This document shows positions 42,822 through 51,451 of a stretch of 64,000 nucleotides of DNA, piece by piece. Each line of letters opens with the position of its first letter. Within the stretch, counting starts at the first letter, position 1. A model generated the notes under the pieces. That model saw only the letters and a list, made by a program, of their open reading frames with translations, was not told the DNA's origin and made no database searches. The position numbers and the translations under genes were made by a program. The DNA comes from Stenotrophomonas sp. 704A1. Its GTDB lineage: Bacteria; Pseudomonadota; Gammaproteobacteria; Xanthomonadales; Xanthomonadaceae. The DNA is taken from assembly GCF_030549525.1 (NCBI RefSeq), contig NZ_CP130831.1:521501-585500 (forward strand). The letters run 5' to 3'.

Positions 42822-44594
42822 TCAACCGAAGGTGAAGGCATAGGCCTGCACGCCCGCATCGAGGAACTCGATCTCGAAGCGGTGCGGCCCGACGGCGCCG
42901 CGCTGGCGGATCAGCTGGTAGAGCCGGTGCTCGCTGACCGTGCCGCTGCCGTCGGCGCCCACGTCGCTGCCGGCATCGGCGGCGGGCAGCGGCTTGCCGT
43001 CCAGCCACACGCGGAAGCGCACCGGGGTGCCGGCCGACGCCGGTGCCAGCACCAGGTGCAGGTCGCGGGCATGGAACTGGAAGCCGATGCGGCCGCCCGG
43101 CTGCTGCAGTTGTGCGGCTTCATCGCTGATCGCCCAGCGTCCCTGCAGGCCCCACTGGTTCAGCGCCAGCGTGGCCGGCAGGGTGTAGTCGAACGCGGCA
43201 TCGCTGCGCTGGCCGCCGGGCGAGGCGAACTGTTCGGCGCGGGCATGGCCCAGGTAGGTTTCCGGCGAGCGCAGGTTGCCCATGTCCGCCTGCGTGGCCA
43301 CGCCCTGCAGATCGCCGGCGGCGGGGTCGGCCGGCGGCGGCAGCGCGGTCTGCCCGGCCTCGGTCAGCAGCCGCCGGATCACCTGTTCGGAGTGGGCGTA
43401 GTTGCCCTCGCCGAACTGATGGCCGCGGATGTTGCCCTCGGCATCGACGAAGTAGTGCGCCGGCCAGTAGCGGTTGTTGAAAGCACGCCAGATCGCGTAC
43501 TGGTTGTCGAGCGCCACCGGGTACGTGACCTTCAGCTGCTGCACCGCCTTCATCACGTTGCGCGGGTCGCGTTCGAAGGCGAACTCCGGCGTGTGCACGC
43601 CGATCACCACCAGCCCATGGTCGCGGTAGCGCTGCGCCCACTCGTGCACGAACGGCATCGCCCGCAGGCAGTTGATGCAGGAGTAGGTCCAGAAGTCGAT
43701 CAGCACCACCTTGCCACGCAGCTGTTCGCGGCTCAGCGGCGGGCTGTTCAGCCAGCCGGTGGCGCCGTCCAGTGCAGGCAGCGTGCCTTCCATCGGCAGC
43801 GGTGCATCGGCACCGGCAGTCGCACCGGCCATCATCATCATCGGCGGTGCGGCCGGCTGTGCGCCCGGCACCGCGTCCAGCAGACCCTGCTCGATGCGTG
43901 CGGTGCTGACCGCGGACAGGCGGGTCAGCAGCCCGGTATCCCAGCCCAGACCGATCGCCACCACCGCCAGCAGGGCCGCGACGCCGAGTACGCGGCGCAC
44001 CACGTTCCCCAGGCCCAGTCGCGCCTGCAGGGCACGGAACACGCGCCCGCCGACCCAGACCGCCAGCGCCAGCGCGGTGATCGCACCCAGCGCATAGGCC
44101 AGCAGCAACGCGCTGGTGCCGACGCTGGCCCCATTGAGCGCGGCGCCGGTCAGCACCAGGCCCAGGATCGGGCCGGCACACGGTGCCCACAGCAGTCCGG
44201 TGGCAATGCCGATCAGCAGTGAGGTCCACGCGCCGCCGCGACCGGCGGCGTCAGCCGCATCGGCACGCGCGCTCAGTCGTGCCCCGATGCGTTGCACGGG
44301 CGCCAGCAGGTGGTCGGCCAGGGTCGGCCACAACAGCGCCACCGCGAACACCGCCATCAGCACCAGCGCCACCCAGCGCCCGATCTGGTTGGCCTGGGCC
44401 ACCCATTGGCTGCCGACCGCGGCCAGGCTGGCGACCACGGTGAAGGTCAGCGCCATGCCGATCAGCAACGGCAGGGTGCTGCGCACGAACGGACGGTCAG
44501 CGCGTGCGAACACGAACGGCAGCACCGGCAGGATGCACGGGCTGAGCAGGGTCAGTACACCGCCAAGATAGGCCAGCAGCAACAGCAGCATCAT
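42822..44594 (-). CDS. dipZ: DipZ-type thiol-disulfide electron-delivery protein (CcdA + TlpA + C-terminal beta domain)
   Basis: 590 residues. TM part ~1-245 of the CcdA/DsbD kind with Cys20 (LSPCILPVLP) and a second transmembrane Cys in LLWAPCAGPILGL; TlpA/AhpC-like thioredoxin domain ~270-400 with C306-INC-309 (FWTYSCINCLRAMPF); C-terminal carbohydrate-binding-like beta domain ~430-590. This is the DipZ layout. Placed between exported MsrB and MsrA, it most likely carries cytoplasmic reducing power to them. Start ATG overlaps the msrB stop. Confidence 0.9.
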   Translation of the reverse strand: MMLLLLLAYLGGVLTLLSPCILPVLPFVFARADRPFVRSTLPLLIGMALTFTVVASLAAVGSQWVAQANQIGRWVALVLMAVFAVALLWPTLADHLLAPVQRIGARLSARADAADAAGRGGAWTSLLIGIATGLLWAPCAGPILGLVLTGAALNGASVGTSALLLAYALGAITALALAVWVGGRVFRALQARLGLGNVVRRVLGVAALLAVVAIGLGWDTGLLTRLSAVSTARIEQGLLDAVPGAQPAAPPMMMMAGATAGADAPLPMEGTLPALDGATGWLNSPPLSREQLRGKVVLIDFWTYSCINCLRAMPFVHEWAQRYRDHGLVVIGVHTPEFAFERDPRNVMKAVQQLKVTYPVALDNQYAIWRAFNNRYWPAHYFVDAEGNIRGHQFGEGNYAHSEQVIRRLLTEAGQTALPPPADPAAGDLQGVATQADMGNLRSPETYLGHARAEQFASPGGQRSDAAFDYTLPATLALNQWGLQGRWAISDEAAQLQQPGGRIGFQFHARDLHLVLAPASAGTPVRFRVWLDGKPLPAADAGSDVGADGSGTVSEHRLYQLIRQRGAVGPHRFEIEFLDAGVQAYAFTFG

Positions 44595-45166
44595 CAGGCT
44601 CCAGAAGTGGGGGTCGCACCGAGCGGCACGCGCCAGCCGCCGGCGGGGTCCTGCTGCGCCGCGCCGGGCTGGAACAGCAGGGCTGCACCGTTCATGCAGT
44701 AGCGCAGGCCGGTCGGGCGCGGGCCGTCGTTGAACACGTGACCCAGGTGGCCGCCACAGCGGCGGCAATGCGCTTCCACCCGCAGCATGCCGAAGCTGGT
44801 GTCACGATCCTCGCCGACGGCGTTGTGCAGGGGCGCCCAGAAGCTGGGCCAGCCGGTGCCGCTCTCGAACTTGGTGGACGAGGAGAACAGCGGCAGCGCA
44901 CAGCCGGCACAGGTGAAGGTGCCCTGCCGGTGTTCCTTGTTGAGCGGACTGCTCCACGGACGCTCGGTCGCCTGCTGGCGCAGCACCGCGTACTGGGCCG
45001 GCGTGAGCAGGCGGCGCCAGTCGGCGTCGCTGTGCTGGACCTCGAACTGCGTGGAAGCGCCTGCAGCGGCGGCCGGCGCAGCCCGGCTGCACGCGGCCAG
45101 CCCGAACAGGCCAGCGGCGGTGGCAAGACCACCCAGGCCCAGCAGATGGCGGCGGGTGAGGGTCAT
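44594..45166 (-). CDS. msrB: Exported peptide-methionine (R)-S-oxide reductase MsrB (Tat lipoprotein)
   Basis: 190 residues. Twin-arginine signal TRRHLLGLGGLATAAGLFGL with lipobox LAAC (Cys26) suggests a Tat-exported lipoprotein. MsrB domain with zinc cysteines 86/89 (CAGC) and 134/137 (CRRC) and catalytic Cys157 in RYCMNGAALLF; GTGWPSFW at 103-110. AGGAG is 7 bp from the ATG. First gene of the operon with dipZ (TGATG overlap) and msrA; divergent from an OmpR-type two-component system. Confidence 0.93.
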   Translation of the reverse strand: MTLTRRHLLGLGGLATAAGLFGLAACSRAAPAAAAGASTQFEVQHSDADWRRLLTPAQYAVLRQQATERPWSSPLNKEHRQGTFTCAGCALPLFSSSTKFESGTGWPSFWAPLHNAVGEDRDTSFGMLRVEAHCRRCGGHLGHVFNDGPRPTGLRYCMNGAALLFQPGAAQQDPAGGWRVPLGATPTSGA

Positions 45167-45222
45167 GGTGAACTCCTGCAAGGGGCGACGGGGCCATGCT
45201 GCGCCCGCGCCGGTCAACGAAT

Positions 45223-45251
45223 CCTCACGCAGGATTCAATTTTCCGTGAGG
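45223..45251. promoter_or_regulatory. Inverted repeat in the msrB/two-component divergent promoter
   Basis: CCTCACG (45223-45229) and CGTGAGG (45245-45251), perfect 7-bp arms 15 bp apart, with AGGATTCAATTTTC between. A good candidate binding site for the adjacent response regulator. Confidence 0.5.
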
Positions 45252-45304
45252 TATCGCCGCCGTTCCCGCGCCACAATGCAACCGAGCCCCCACTGGCCAG
45301 CCCG

Positions 45305-46024
45305 ATGTCCTGCAAACGTGTCCTGATCGTCGAAGACGACGCCCATATCGCCGACCTGCTGCGCATGCACCTGGGTGACGAAGGCTATGAGGTCGCGCAT
45401 GCCGCCAGCGGCGATGCCGGCCTGCGCCTGATCGAACAGGACGGTCCATGGGACGCGCTGGTGCTGGATGTGATGCTGCCCGGCGTGGACGGTCTGCAGG
45501 TCTGCCAGCGCGCGCGTGCGATGGCGCGCTATGTGCCGATCATCATCATCAGTGCGCGCGGCAGCGAAACCCAGCGCATCGTCGGCCTCGAACTGGGCGC
45601 CGACGACTACCTGGCCAAACCCTTCTCGATGCCCGAACTGGTGGCGCGTGTACGTGCACTGCTGCGTCGTGCCGAGGCGATGGCGCAGAACGCGCGCATC
45701 GATGCCGGTGCAATCGAACTGGGCGGGCTGCGTCTGGACCCGGTCGCGCGCACCGCGTCGGTTGATGGCAATGCGCTGGAGCTGACCCCGCGCGAGTTCG
45801 AACTGCTGCTGTTCTTCGCGCGCCATCCCGACCAGGTATTCGCGCGGATGGAACTGCTCAACCAGGTATGGGGCTACCAGCACGACGGCTACGAGCACAC
45901 GGTCAATACCCACATCAACCGGCTGCGCAGCAAGATCGAGGCCGACCCGGCCAATCCGCGGCGGCTGCTGACGGTGTGGGGGCGGGGGTACAAGCTGGTC
46001 GACCCGGCCGGGGCCGCCGCATGA
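45305..46024 (+). CDS. OmpR/PhoB-family response regulator
   Basis: 239 residues. Receiver 1-120 with Asp11-Asp12, phospho-acceptor Asp55 (LVLDVMLPG) and Lys ~105 (AKPF), then a winged-helix DNA-binding domain ~135-235 (LTPREFELLLFFARHP, HTVNTHINRLRSKIE). The ATGA overlap with the kinase gene shows a cognate pair. It is divergent from msrB-dipZ-msrA, which it may control. ATG 45305 gives the standard N-terminus; the open frame upstream is antisense to msrB. Confidence 0.94.
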   Translation: MSCKRVLIVEDDAHIADLLRMHLGDEGYEVAHAASGDAGLRLIEQDGPWDALVLDVMLPGVDGLQVCQRARAMARYVPIIIISARGSETQRIVGLELGADDYLAKPFSMPELVARVRALLRRAEAMAQNARIDAGAIELGGLRLDPVARTASVDGNALELTPREFELLLFFARHPDQVFARMELLNQVWGYQHDGYEHTVNTHINRLRSKIEADPANPRRLLTVWGRGYKLVDPAGAAA

Positions 46025-47493
46025 TCACGCCCAACCTGTGGCAGAAACTGGCGCTGGTGATGTCGGCGCTGATGCTGACCTGCTGCATGGCACTGCTGGC
46101 CTGGCAGATGCGCACCAACACCCGCCACGAGCAGGAAGTGGTGCAGCGGCTGTCGCTGGGCCTGGCCGAGCACATTGCCCAGCGCAGCGAGCTGATGGAC
46201 ACCAGCGGCATGCGCGATGCAGCGGTGCGCGCGCTGTTCGGGCAGCTGATGGCGGTCAACCCCAGCGTCGAGGTGTACCTGCTGGACGAGCAGGGCCGCA
46301 TTCTTGGCCACGATGCACCGAGCGGGCACCTGCTGCGCACCCGGGTGGACGTTGCGCCGCTGCGGCAGTTGCTGGCCGGCGCGCCGCTGCCGATTCTCGG
46401 CGACGATCCGCGCAGCGCTGCGGGACGCAAGGTGTTCAGTGTCGCTCCCCTGGTCGTGCAGGGGCGACAGGCCGGGTATGTGTATGTGGTGCTGGTGGGA
46501 GAGCACCGGCAGATGCTGGCCGACGATCTGGCGGCTGGCAGCCAGTGGCATACCACCCTGTGGTCGGTACTGCTGGTGGGCGGGCTGGGCCTGCTGGCCG
46601 GCCTGGTCGCGTTCTACTGGGTGACCCGGCCGCTGCGCCAGCTGACCCGGCGCATCCAGGCCTTCGACATCGATGCGCCGCCGCCCTTGCCGGCACCGGC
46701 GCCGCTGCGCGCCGGCGAGCGTGACGAACTGAAGATCCTGGAACACGCCCACGCGCAGATGGCGCAGCGGCTCGGCGAGCAGTGGCAGCAGCTGCGCCAG
46801 CAGGACCTGCAGCGGCGCGAACTGGTGGCCAACATCTCCCATGACCTGCGCACGCCCTTGTCATCGCTGCATGGCTATCTGGAGACGCTGGCACTGAAAG
46901 AGGCCACGCTGTCGCCGGACGAGCGCCGTCGCTACCTGGGCATTGCGCTGGCCCAGAGCGCCAAGGTCGGCCGGCTGGCCCGCGCGCTGTTCGAACTGGC
47001 GCGGCTGGAACACGGCGAGGTACGGCTGGAGTGGGAGGTGTTCGCGCTGCCGGAGCTGCTGCAGGACGTGCTGCAGAAATTCGAACTGTCCGCGCAGGCC
47101 CGCGGTCAGCGCCTGCGCGCGGATTTCCCGCCGGGCCTGCCGCTGGTCCGCGCTGACCTGGGGCTGGTCGAGCGGGTGCTGACCAACCTGCTCGACAATG
47201 CACTGCGGCATGCGCCGGACGGGGGCCAGGTGCAGGTGCGGCTGGCTGCCACCGCAGACAGCGTCGAGGTCAGCGTGGCCGATGATGGTCCGGGGGTGGA
47301 CGCAGCGCTGCGCGCGCAGTTGTTCCAGGCGCCGGCGGCACTGGGGTCACGGCGCGGCGAGAATGGCGGGCTGGGCCTGCTGATCGTGCAGCGCATCGTG
47401 CAGCTGCATGGGCGCCGCATCGAACTGCGCGACAGCGAGCAGGGCGCGCTGTTCGTGTTCGCGCTGCCGCGTGCCGATGCCGAGGCCAGCTAG
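46021..47493 (+). CDS. Sensor histidine kinase, partner of the upstream regulator
   Basis: 490 residues. TM1 ~11-30, periplasmic sensor ~31-175 (MDTSGMRDAAVRALFGQLMA, VYLLDEQGRILGHD: PDC-like), TM2 ~182-205, HAMP, HisKA with His274 (NISHDLRTPLSSL), HATPase with N box LLDNALRHAP and G boxes DDGPGVD and GLGLLIVQ. The periplasmic sensor facing the same compartment as MsrB/DipZ/MsrA fits envelope redox sensing (inference). Confidence 0.93.
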   Translation: MITPNLWQKLALVMSALMLTCCMALLAWQMRTNTRHEQEVVQRLSLGLAEHIAQRSELMDTSGMRDAAVRALFGQLMAVNPSVEVYLLDEQGRILGHDAPSGHLLRTRVDVAPLRQLLAGAPLPILGDDPRSAAGRKVFSVAPLVVQGRQAGYVYVVLVGEHRQMLADDLAAGSQWHTTLWSVLLVGGLGLLAGLVAFYWVTRPLRQLTRRIQAFDIDAPPPLPAPAPLRAGERDELKILEHAHAQMAQRLGEQWQQLRQQDLQRRELVANISHDLRTPLSSLHGYLETLALKEATLSPDERRRYLGIALAQSAKVGRLARALFELARLEHGEVRLEWEVFALPELLQDVLQKFELSAQARGQRLRADFPPGLPLVRADLGLVERVLTNLLDNALRHAPDGGQVQVRLAATADSVEVSVADDGPGVDAALRAQLFQAPAALGSRRGENGGLGLLIVQRIVQLHGRRIELRDSEQGALFVFALPRADAEAS

Positions 47494-47641
47494 GCGGTTT
47501 GCGTTGCCGCTGCCGGGCGGCTGTCCCGCAGCCGGCGCGCGTAGTGCCACCCTCAGGTTCAGCAGGATGAGCGCAGCGGCGGGGCCCACCCGTTCGTGGC
47601 GCAGCCAGACGGCGAAGCGCTCGGCAATCCAGGCGCCAGAT

Positions 47642-47678
47642 AAAAAAAGACCCGGCAGAGGGAGGGATCTGCCGGGTC
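47642..47678 (-). terminator. Intrinsic terminator of the phasin gene
   Basis: GACCCGGCAG and CTGCCGGGTC (47649-47658, 47669-47678) with a 10-nt loop; on the minus strand it is followed by seven T. It lies 47 bp beyond the phasin stop. Confidence 0.85.
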
Positions 47679-47724
47679 CGGATTGCACGGGGGGAGGGAC
47701 CCATGCAATGAGCGTTGCGTCGCG

Positions 47725-48078
47725 TCAGTGGCTGTTGCCGTCCGCGTCCGCCGTTGATTCGTTGTAGCCCTGCACCAGGTCCGACCAGGCCTTGCCCGCC
47801 TGCAGGCCCAGCTCGGCCACGTCCTGCTGCGCCTGGCCCAGCCGCTGCAGGTTGTCCTGCCACAGCTGCGTGGCCTTGGGCAGCAGCGCGGCGGGATCCT
47901 CGCTGCGGGCCAGTTCACCCAGCCAGCCGCCGGTGGCGGTCAGCGAGCGCTCCAGGGCCTTCAACTGCACACCAAACATGCTTTCCGCATTCTCCAGCGC
48001 CAGCCGGTTCGCACGCGTGGCTGCCGCCGCGAATCCGCGGGTGGCATCACTGAAGCGATCGGCGAAGGCTGCGGCCAT
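47725..48078 (-). CDS. Phasin family protein
   Basis: 117 residues, predicted to be nearly all amphipathic helix: MAAAFADRFSDATRGFAAAA, ANRLALENAESMFGVQLKAL, WQDNLQRLGQAQQDVAELGL. This is the phasin_2-type pattern (surface proteins of polyhydroxyalkanoate granules); proteins of this family also occur in strains without PHA synthesis. ATG 48078 chosen; upstream codons are atypical. Followed by an intrinsic terminator. Confidence 0.85.
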   Translation of the reverse strand: MAAAFADRFSDATRGFAAAATRANRLALENAESMFGVQLKALERSLTATGGWLGELARSEDPAALLPKATQLWQDNLQRLGQAQQDVAELGLQAGKAWSDLVQGYNESTADADGNSH

Positions 48079-48193
48079 GACGGCGTCGGAAGCGGTTGAT
48101 GCAATGCAGCATACGCCGATCATGCGGCAATGCAACAAAAATCACCCGGGTGCCATCCTCACCTGATGAAACGCTTTCAGATCAAGGGCTTGA

Positions 48194-48556
48194 TCAGCCC
48201 GCGGGACCGCGGTAGCGGCAGCCGGACGTGCAGGTTTCGTGCACCGTAATCTCACTCAGCGCGGGCAGGGCCGGCTTGAGCTCGTTCCAGATCCACACTG
48301 CCAGGTTCTCGCTGGTCGGGTTCTCCAGGCCGGGAATGTCATTGAGATAGTGATGGTCCAGACGCTCGTAGATCGGCTGGAAGGCCGCCTTCACGTCGCC
48401 GAAGTCCATGATCCAGCCGGTCTGGGCGCCCGGCTCGCCCTCCACCTTCAACTCCACCCGGAACGAGTGGCCGTGCAGGCGCGCGCACTTGTGCCCCGGC
48501 GGCACATTGGGGAGGCGATGCGCCGCCTCGAGCATGAAGACTTTGAAGATTTCCAT
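48194..48556 (-). CDS. queD: 6-carboxy-5,6,7,8-tetrahydropterin synthase QueD
   Basis: 120 residues. Zinc histidines 13, 28 and 30 and catalytic Cys24 lie in [20 protein letters not shown]; further QueD blocks are [32 protein letters not shown] and [13 protein letters not shown]. It turns dihydroneopterin triphosphate into 6-carboxytetrahydropterin, the first committed queuosine step. ATG 48556 gives the family N-terminus [11 protein letters not shown]. Confidence 0.95.
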   Translation of the reverse strand: MEIFKVFMLEAAHRLPNVPPGHKCARLHGHSFRVELKVEGEPGAQTGWIMDFGDVKAAFQPIYERLDHHYLNDIPGLENPTSENLAVWIWNELKPALPALSEITVHETCTSGCRYRGPAG

Positions 48557-48627
48557 GGCGGCAATTGTACGCCGCACTGTCGCCTCTGGCCGGGCGGCTG
48601 TTTCGTAGGTGTGAAGAAATTCTTTCC

Positions 48628-48669
48628 ATCCGGATGAAGGATGATAGTTTCTCTTATATCCGTATGAAG
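48628..48669 (+). promoter_or_regulatory. Direct repeat ATCCGGATGAAG / ATCCGTATGAAG ahead of the TonB receptor
   Basis: Two 12-bp near-identical boxes (48628-48639 and 48658-48669), 30 bp apart start to start, in an AT-rich stretch with TTATAT between them. They are likely regulator sites for the receptor-peptidase unit. Confidence 0.5.
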
Positions 48670-48749
48670 AGATGTTATTGGCCGGGGCCCGGTCAGGCAT
48701 GGATTACTGCGGAACTTACGTCGTCCTTCCACTACCTCCCCACATCGTC

Positions 48750-51389
48750 ATGCCCCAGCACACCCTGCTCGTGGCGGCCCTGGCCGCCGCTCTGGCCGCG
48801 CCTTTGTCTGCCGCCGCCGAATCCTCCGCCGATGCCAGTGGCGAGGCCAGCACCCTGGCCGCCGTGCGCGTCACCGGCTCCAACATCAAACGTGCCGACA
48901 CCGAGGCCTCCAATCCGGTGCAGGTGATCGCCCGCCAGCAGCTGGAGCAGACCGGCAAGGCCACGGTCGCCGACGTGCTGCGCTCGATCTCGGCCAACAC
49001 CGGCAACGCCAGCAACGAAACCACCAACAATGGCTGGGCTTCGGGCTCGGCCGGCATCGGCCTGCGCGGTCTGTCGCAGAAGAACACGCTGGTGCTGCTC
49101 AATGGCCGCCGCCTGGCCAACTACGGGTTCCCGGCCGGTGGCCTGTCGGACACCTTCGTCGATCTCAACGCGCTGCCGCTGGTCGCGGTGGAGCGCATCG
49201 AAGTCCTCAAGGACGGCGCATCGGCGGTGTACGGCAGCGACGCGGTGGCCGGCGTGGTCAACATCATCACCCGGCAGAGCTTCGAAGGCGCCGAGATCGG
49301 CGGCAGCTTCGGCGGTGCCGACCAGGGCGGCCTGCACGAACAGAACCTGAAGTTCGTCGGCGGCCTCGGTGACCTGGACACGGATGGCTACAACATCCTC
49401 TTCAGCCTGCAGGGCTACAACCGCGAGCGCCTGGACCAGGACGAGCGCAACCTGACCAAGAGCGGCATCTACAGCGACCAGCCCGGCGGCCGCTGGAACG
49501 GCTGGTCGGCCAAGGGCGCGCGCTATCTGGTCAACGGCGTCTCGGTACCGATGCTGGATGCCAACGGCAACTGCCCCACCGGCACCACCCGAGTGGCCAG
49601 CGCCCCGATCGATGGCCTGGCCGGCGATACCTGCGGCTTCAACCAGGCGCCGTACACCACGCTGATTCCCTCCACCAAGCGCTACCAGGCCTATGCCAAC
49701 GGCACCTTCCGCCTCGGCGACAACGTCGAAGCCTTCGGCGAAGTGCTGTACAGCCAGATCAAGAGCGCGGCGTGGTTCGGCAGCAGCCCGTTCTTCACCC
49801 TGGAAAGCGGGCGCTTCGCACTGAACGCGCAGACCGGTCTGGCCGAGCCGGTGTCGTCCAGCCTGCCGGCCAGCAACCCCTACAACCCGTACGGTCGTGC
49901 GGTGCCGATCGAATACACCTTCTTCGACCTCGGCGGCACCATCAAGACCAACCGTTCCACCGCCTACCGCGGTGTGTTCGGCCTGCGCGGCAACACCGAG
50001 AAGTGGGACTGGGAAGTGGCCGCGTTCGGCGCGCGCAGCAGCGAGCGCGAAAGCGTGTCGGGTGGCTTCGCCAACCGCTGGGCGCTGGCCGATGCGCTGG
50101 CCAGTGGCAGCTACAACCTGCTGAACCCGGCCGCCACGCCGCAGTCGGTCCGCGATTCGATCAACATCGCCACCCTGCGTCCGGCCGAATCGGTGCTGCA
50201 GGGCATCGATGCGAAGATTTCCGGCAGCCTCGGCCGCACCTGGGCCGGCGACATCGGTTTTGCCGCCGGTGCCGAGTGGCGCCGCGAGAAGCTGGATTCC
50301 AACAACCCGTGGCAGATCGACGCCGGCCTGCAGGTGCGCCCGGCCATTGCCGAAGTGCATGGCGAACGCAAGGTCAGCGCCGCGTATGCCGAGGTCAACG
50401 TGCCGTTGGCCTCGACCCTGGAACTGTCCGCCGCTGCGCGTGCCGACCACTACGATGACTTCGGCGACGCGTTCTCACCCAAGCTGGGCCTGCGCTGGCA
50501 GCCGCTGGATTTCCTGCTGGTGCGCGCCTCGGCCTCGAAGGGCTTCCGTGCGCCGTCGCTGTCGGAGAACTCCAACAGCACCAGCATCGCCTACGGCAGC
50601 GTGGTCGATCCGCGTGATCCGGACGTGCCGGGCTCGCGGCAGAACCCGACCTTCTTCACCGTCGGCAACAGCGACCTGAAGCCGGAGCGCACCAAGAGCC
50701 TGAACTTCGGCGTGGTGCTGTCGCCGTGGGCGAACACCAACCTCAGCATCGACTACTACCGCATCCAGCTGGACAACCTGGTCGGTACCAACAACACCCA
50801 GACCCTGGTCAACGACAACGTGGCCGGTGCGGTGCAGCGCGATGAACGCGGCAAGCTGCAGGCCGTGTTCAACCGTTACCAGAACCTGAGCGAGCTGAAG
50901 ACCTCGGGCATCGACGTCGAGCTGCGCCAGCGCATCCCGACCACCGCCTTCGGCGACTTCACCGTGTCGTCGGCCTATACCCACGTGCGCGACTATCGCC
51001 GTCCGACCGTGGTCGGCGGCCCGCTGGTGGACTACGCCGGCAGCAATCTCGGTGCCACCCTGCCGAAGAACAAGGCCACCACCACGCTGGACTGGAAGTA
51101 CAGCGACTACACCGCTGCGGTCACCTGGTACTACACCAGCGGCTATGACCAGAAGGCCAGCACCGCCGCCACGGCGGTGCAGGACCGTGTCGATGCCTAC
51201 AACCAGTTCGACCTGTACCTGGCCTACAGCGGGATCGACAACCTGACCGTGTACGCCAAGGTACAGAACCTGGGCGACAAGACGCCGCCGTACGACGCGT
51301 CGTTCCCGGGCATCCGCGCGCCGTACGACTTCAGCCAGTACGACCTGCGCGGCCGCTACTTCACGCTGGGCTTCGATTACCGCTTCTGA
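48750..51389 (+). CDS. TonB-dependent outer-membrane receptor
   Basis: 879 residues from ATG 48750. Signal peptide MPQHTLLVAALAAALAAPLS, plug with the VRVTGSNIKRADTEASNPVQ start seen in many xanthomonad receptors, GIGLRGLSQKNTLVLLNGRR and VYGSDAVAGVVNIITR, then a ~22-strand barrel ending YFTLGFDYRF. The ligand is unknown; the M14 peptidase gene 62 bp downstream suggests peptides. No clear ribosome site at 48750; starts at 48672 or 48699 remain possible. Confidence 0.88.
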   Translation: MPQHTLLVAALAAALAAPLSAAAESSADASGEASTLAAVRVTGSNIKRADTEASNPVQVIARQQLEQTGKATVADVLRSISANTGNASNETTNNGWASGSAGIGLRGLSQKNTLVLLNGRRLANYGFPAGGLSDTFVDLNALPLVAVERIEVLKDGASAVYGSDAVAGVVNIITRQSFEGAEIGGSFGGADQGGLHEQNLKFVGGLGDLDTDGYNILFSLQGYNRERLDQDERNLTKSGIYSDQPGGRWNGWSAKGARYLVNGVSVPMLDANGNCPTGTTRVASAPIDGLAGDTCGFNQAPYTTLIPSTKRYQAYANGTFRLGDNVEAFGEVLYSQIKSAAWFGSSPFFTLESGRFALNAQTGLAEPVSSSLPASNPYNPYGRAVPIEYTFFDLGGTIKTNRSTAYRGVFGLRGNTEKWDWEVAAFGARSSERESVSGGFANRWALADALASGSYNLLNPAATPQSVRDSINIATLRPAESVLQGIDAKISGSLGRTWAGDIGFAAGAEWRREKLDSNNPWQIDAGLQVRPAIAEVHGERKVSAAYAEVNVPLASTLELSAAARADHYDDFGDAFSPKLGLRWQPLDFLLVRASASKGFRAPSLSENSNSTSIAYGSVVDPRDPDVPGSRQNPTFFTVGNSDLKPERTKSLNFGVVLSPWANTNLSIDYYRIQLDNLVGTNNTQTLVNDNVAGAVQRDERGKLQAVFNRYQNLSELKTSGIDVELRQRIPTTAFGDFTVSSAYTHVRDYRRPTVVGGPLVDYAGSNLGATLPKNKATTTLDWKYSDYTAAVTWYYTSGYDQKASTAATAVQDRVDAYNQFDLYLAYSGIDNLTVYAKVQNLGDKTPPYDASFPGIRAPYDFSQYDLRGRYFTLGFDYRF

Positions 51390-51400
51390 TCCACACCGCA

Positions 51401-51427
51401 CAGCCGGCCACCCCGTGTGGCCGGCTG
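51401..51427 (+). terminator. Intercistronic stem-loop (weak terminator or attenuator)
   Basis: CAGCCGGCCAC (51401-51411) and GTGGCCGGCTG (51417-51427), perfect 11-bp stem, 5-nt loop, followed by CGTTGTCTTT. The T run is broken, so it probably lowers rather than stops readthrough into the peptidase gene. Confidence 0.55.
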
Positions 51428-51451
51428 CGTTGTCTTTCCCGGGGAGTCACC

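Noticed and set aside
47494..47641. Minus-strand frame with AWIAERFAVWLRHERVGPAA between the kinase and the phasin terminator
   Set aside because: The only start lies inside the phasin terminator hairpin, and the frame continues antisense to the kinase gene; no ribosome site.
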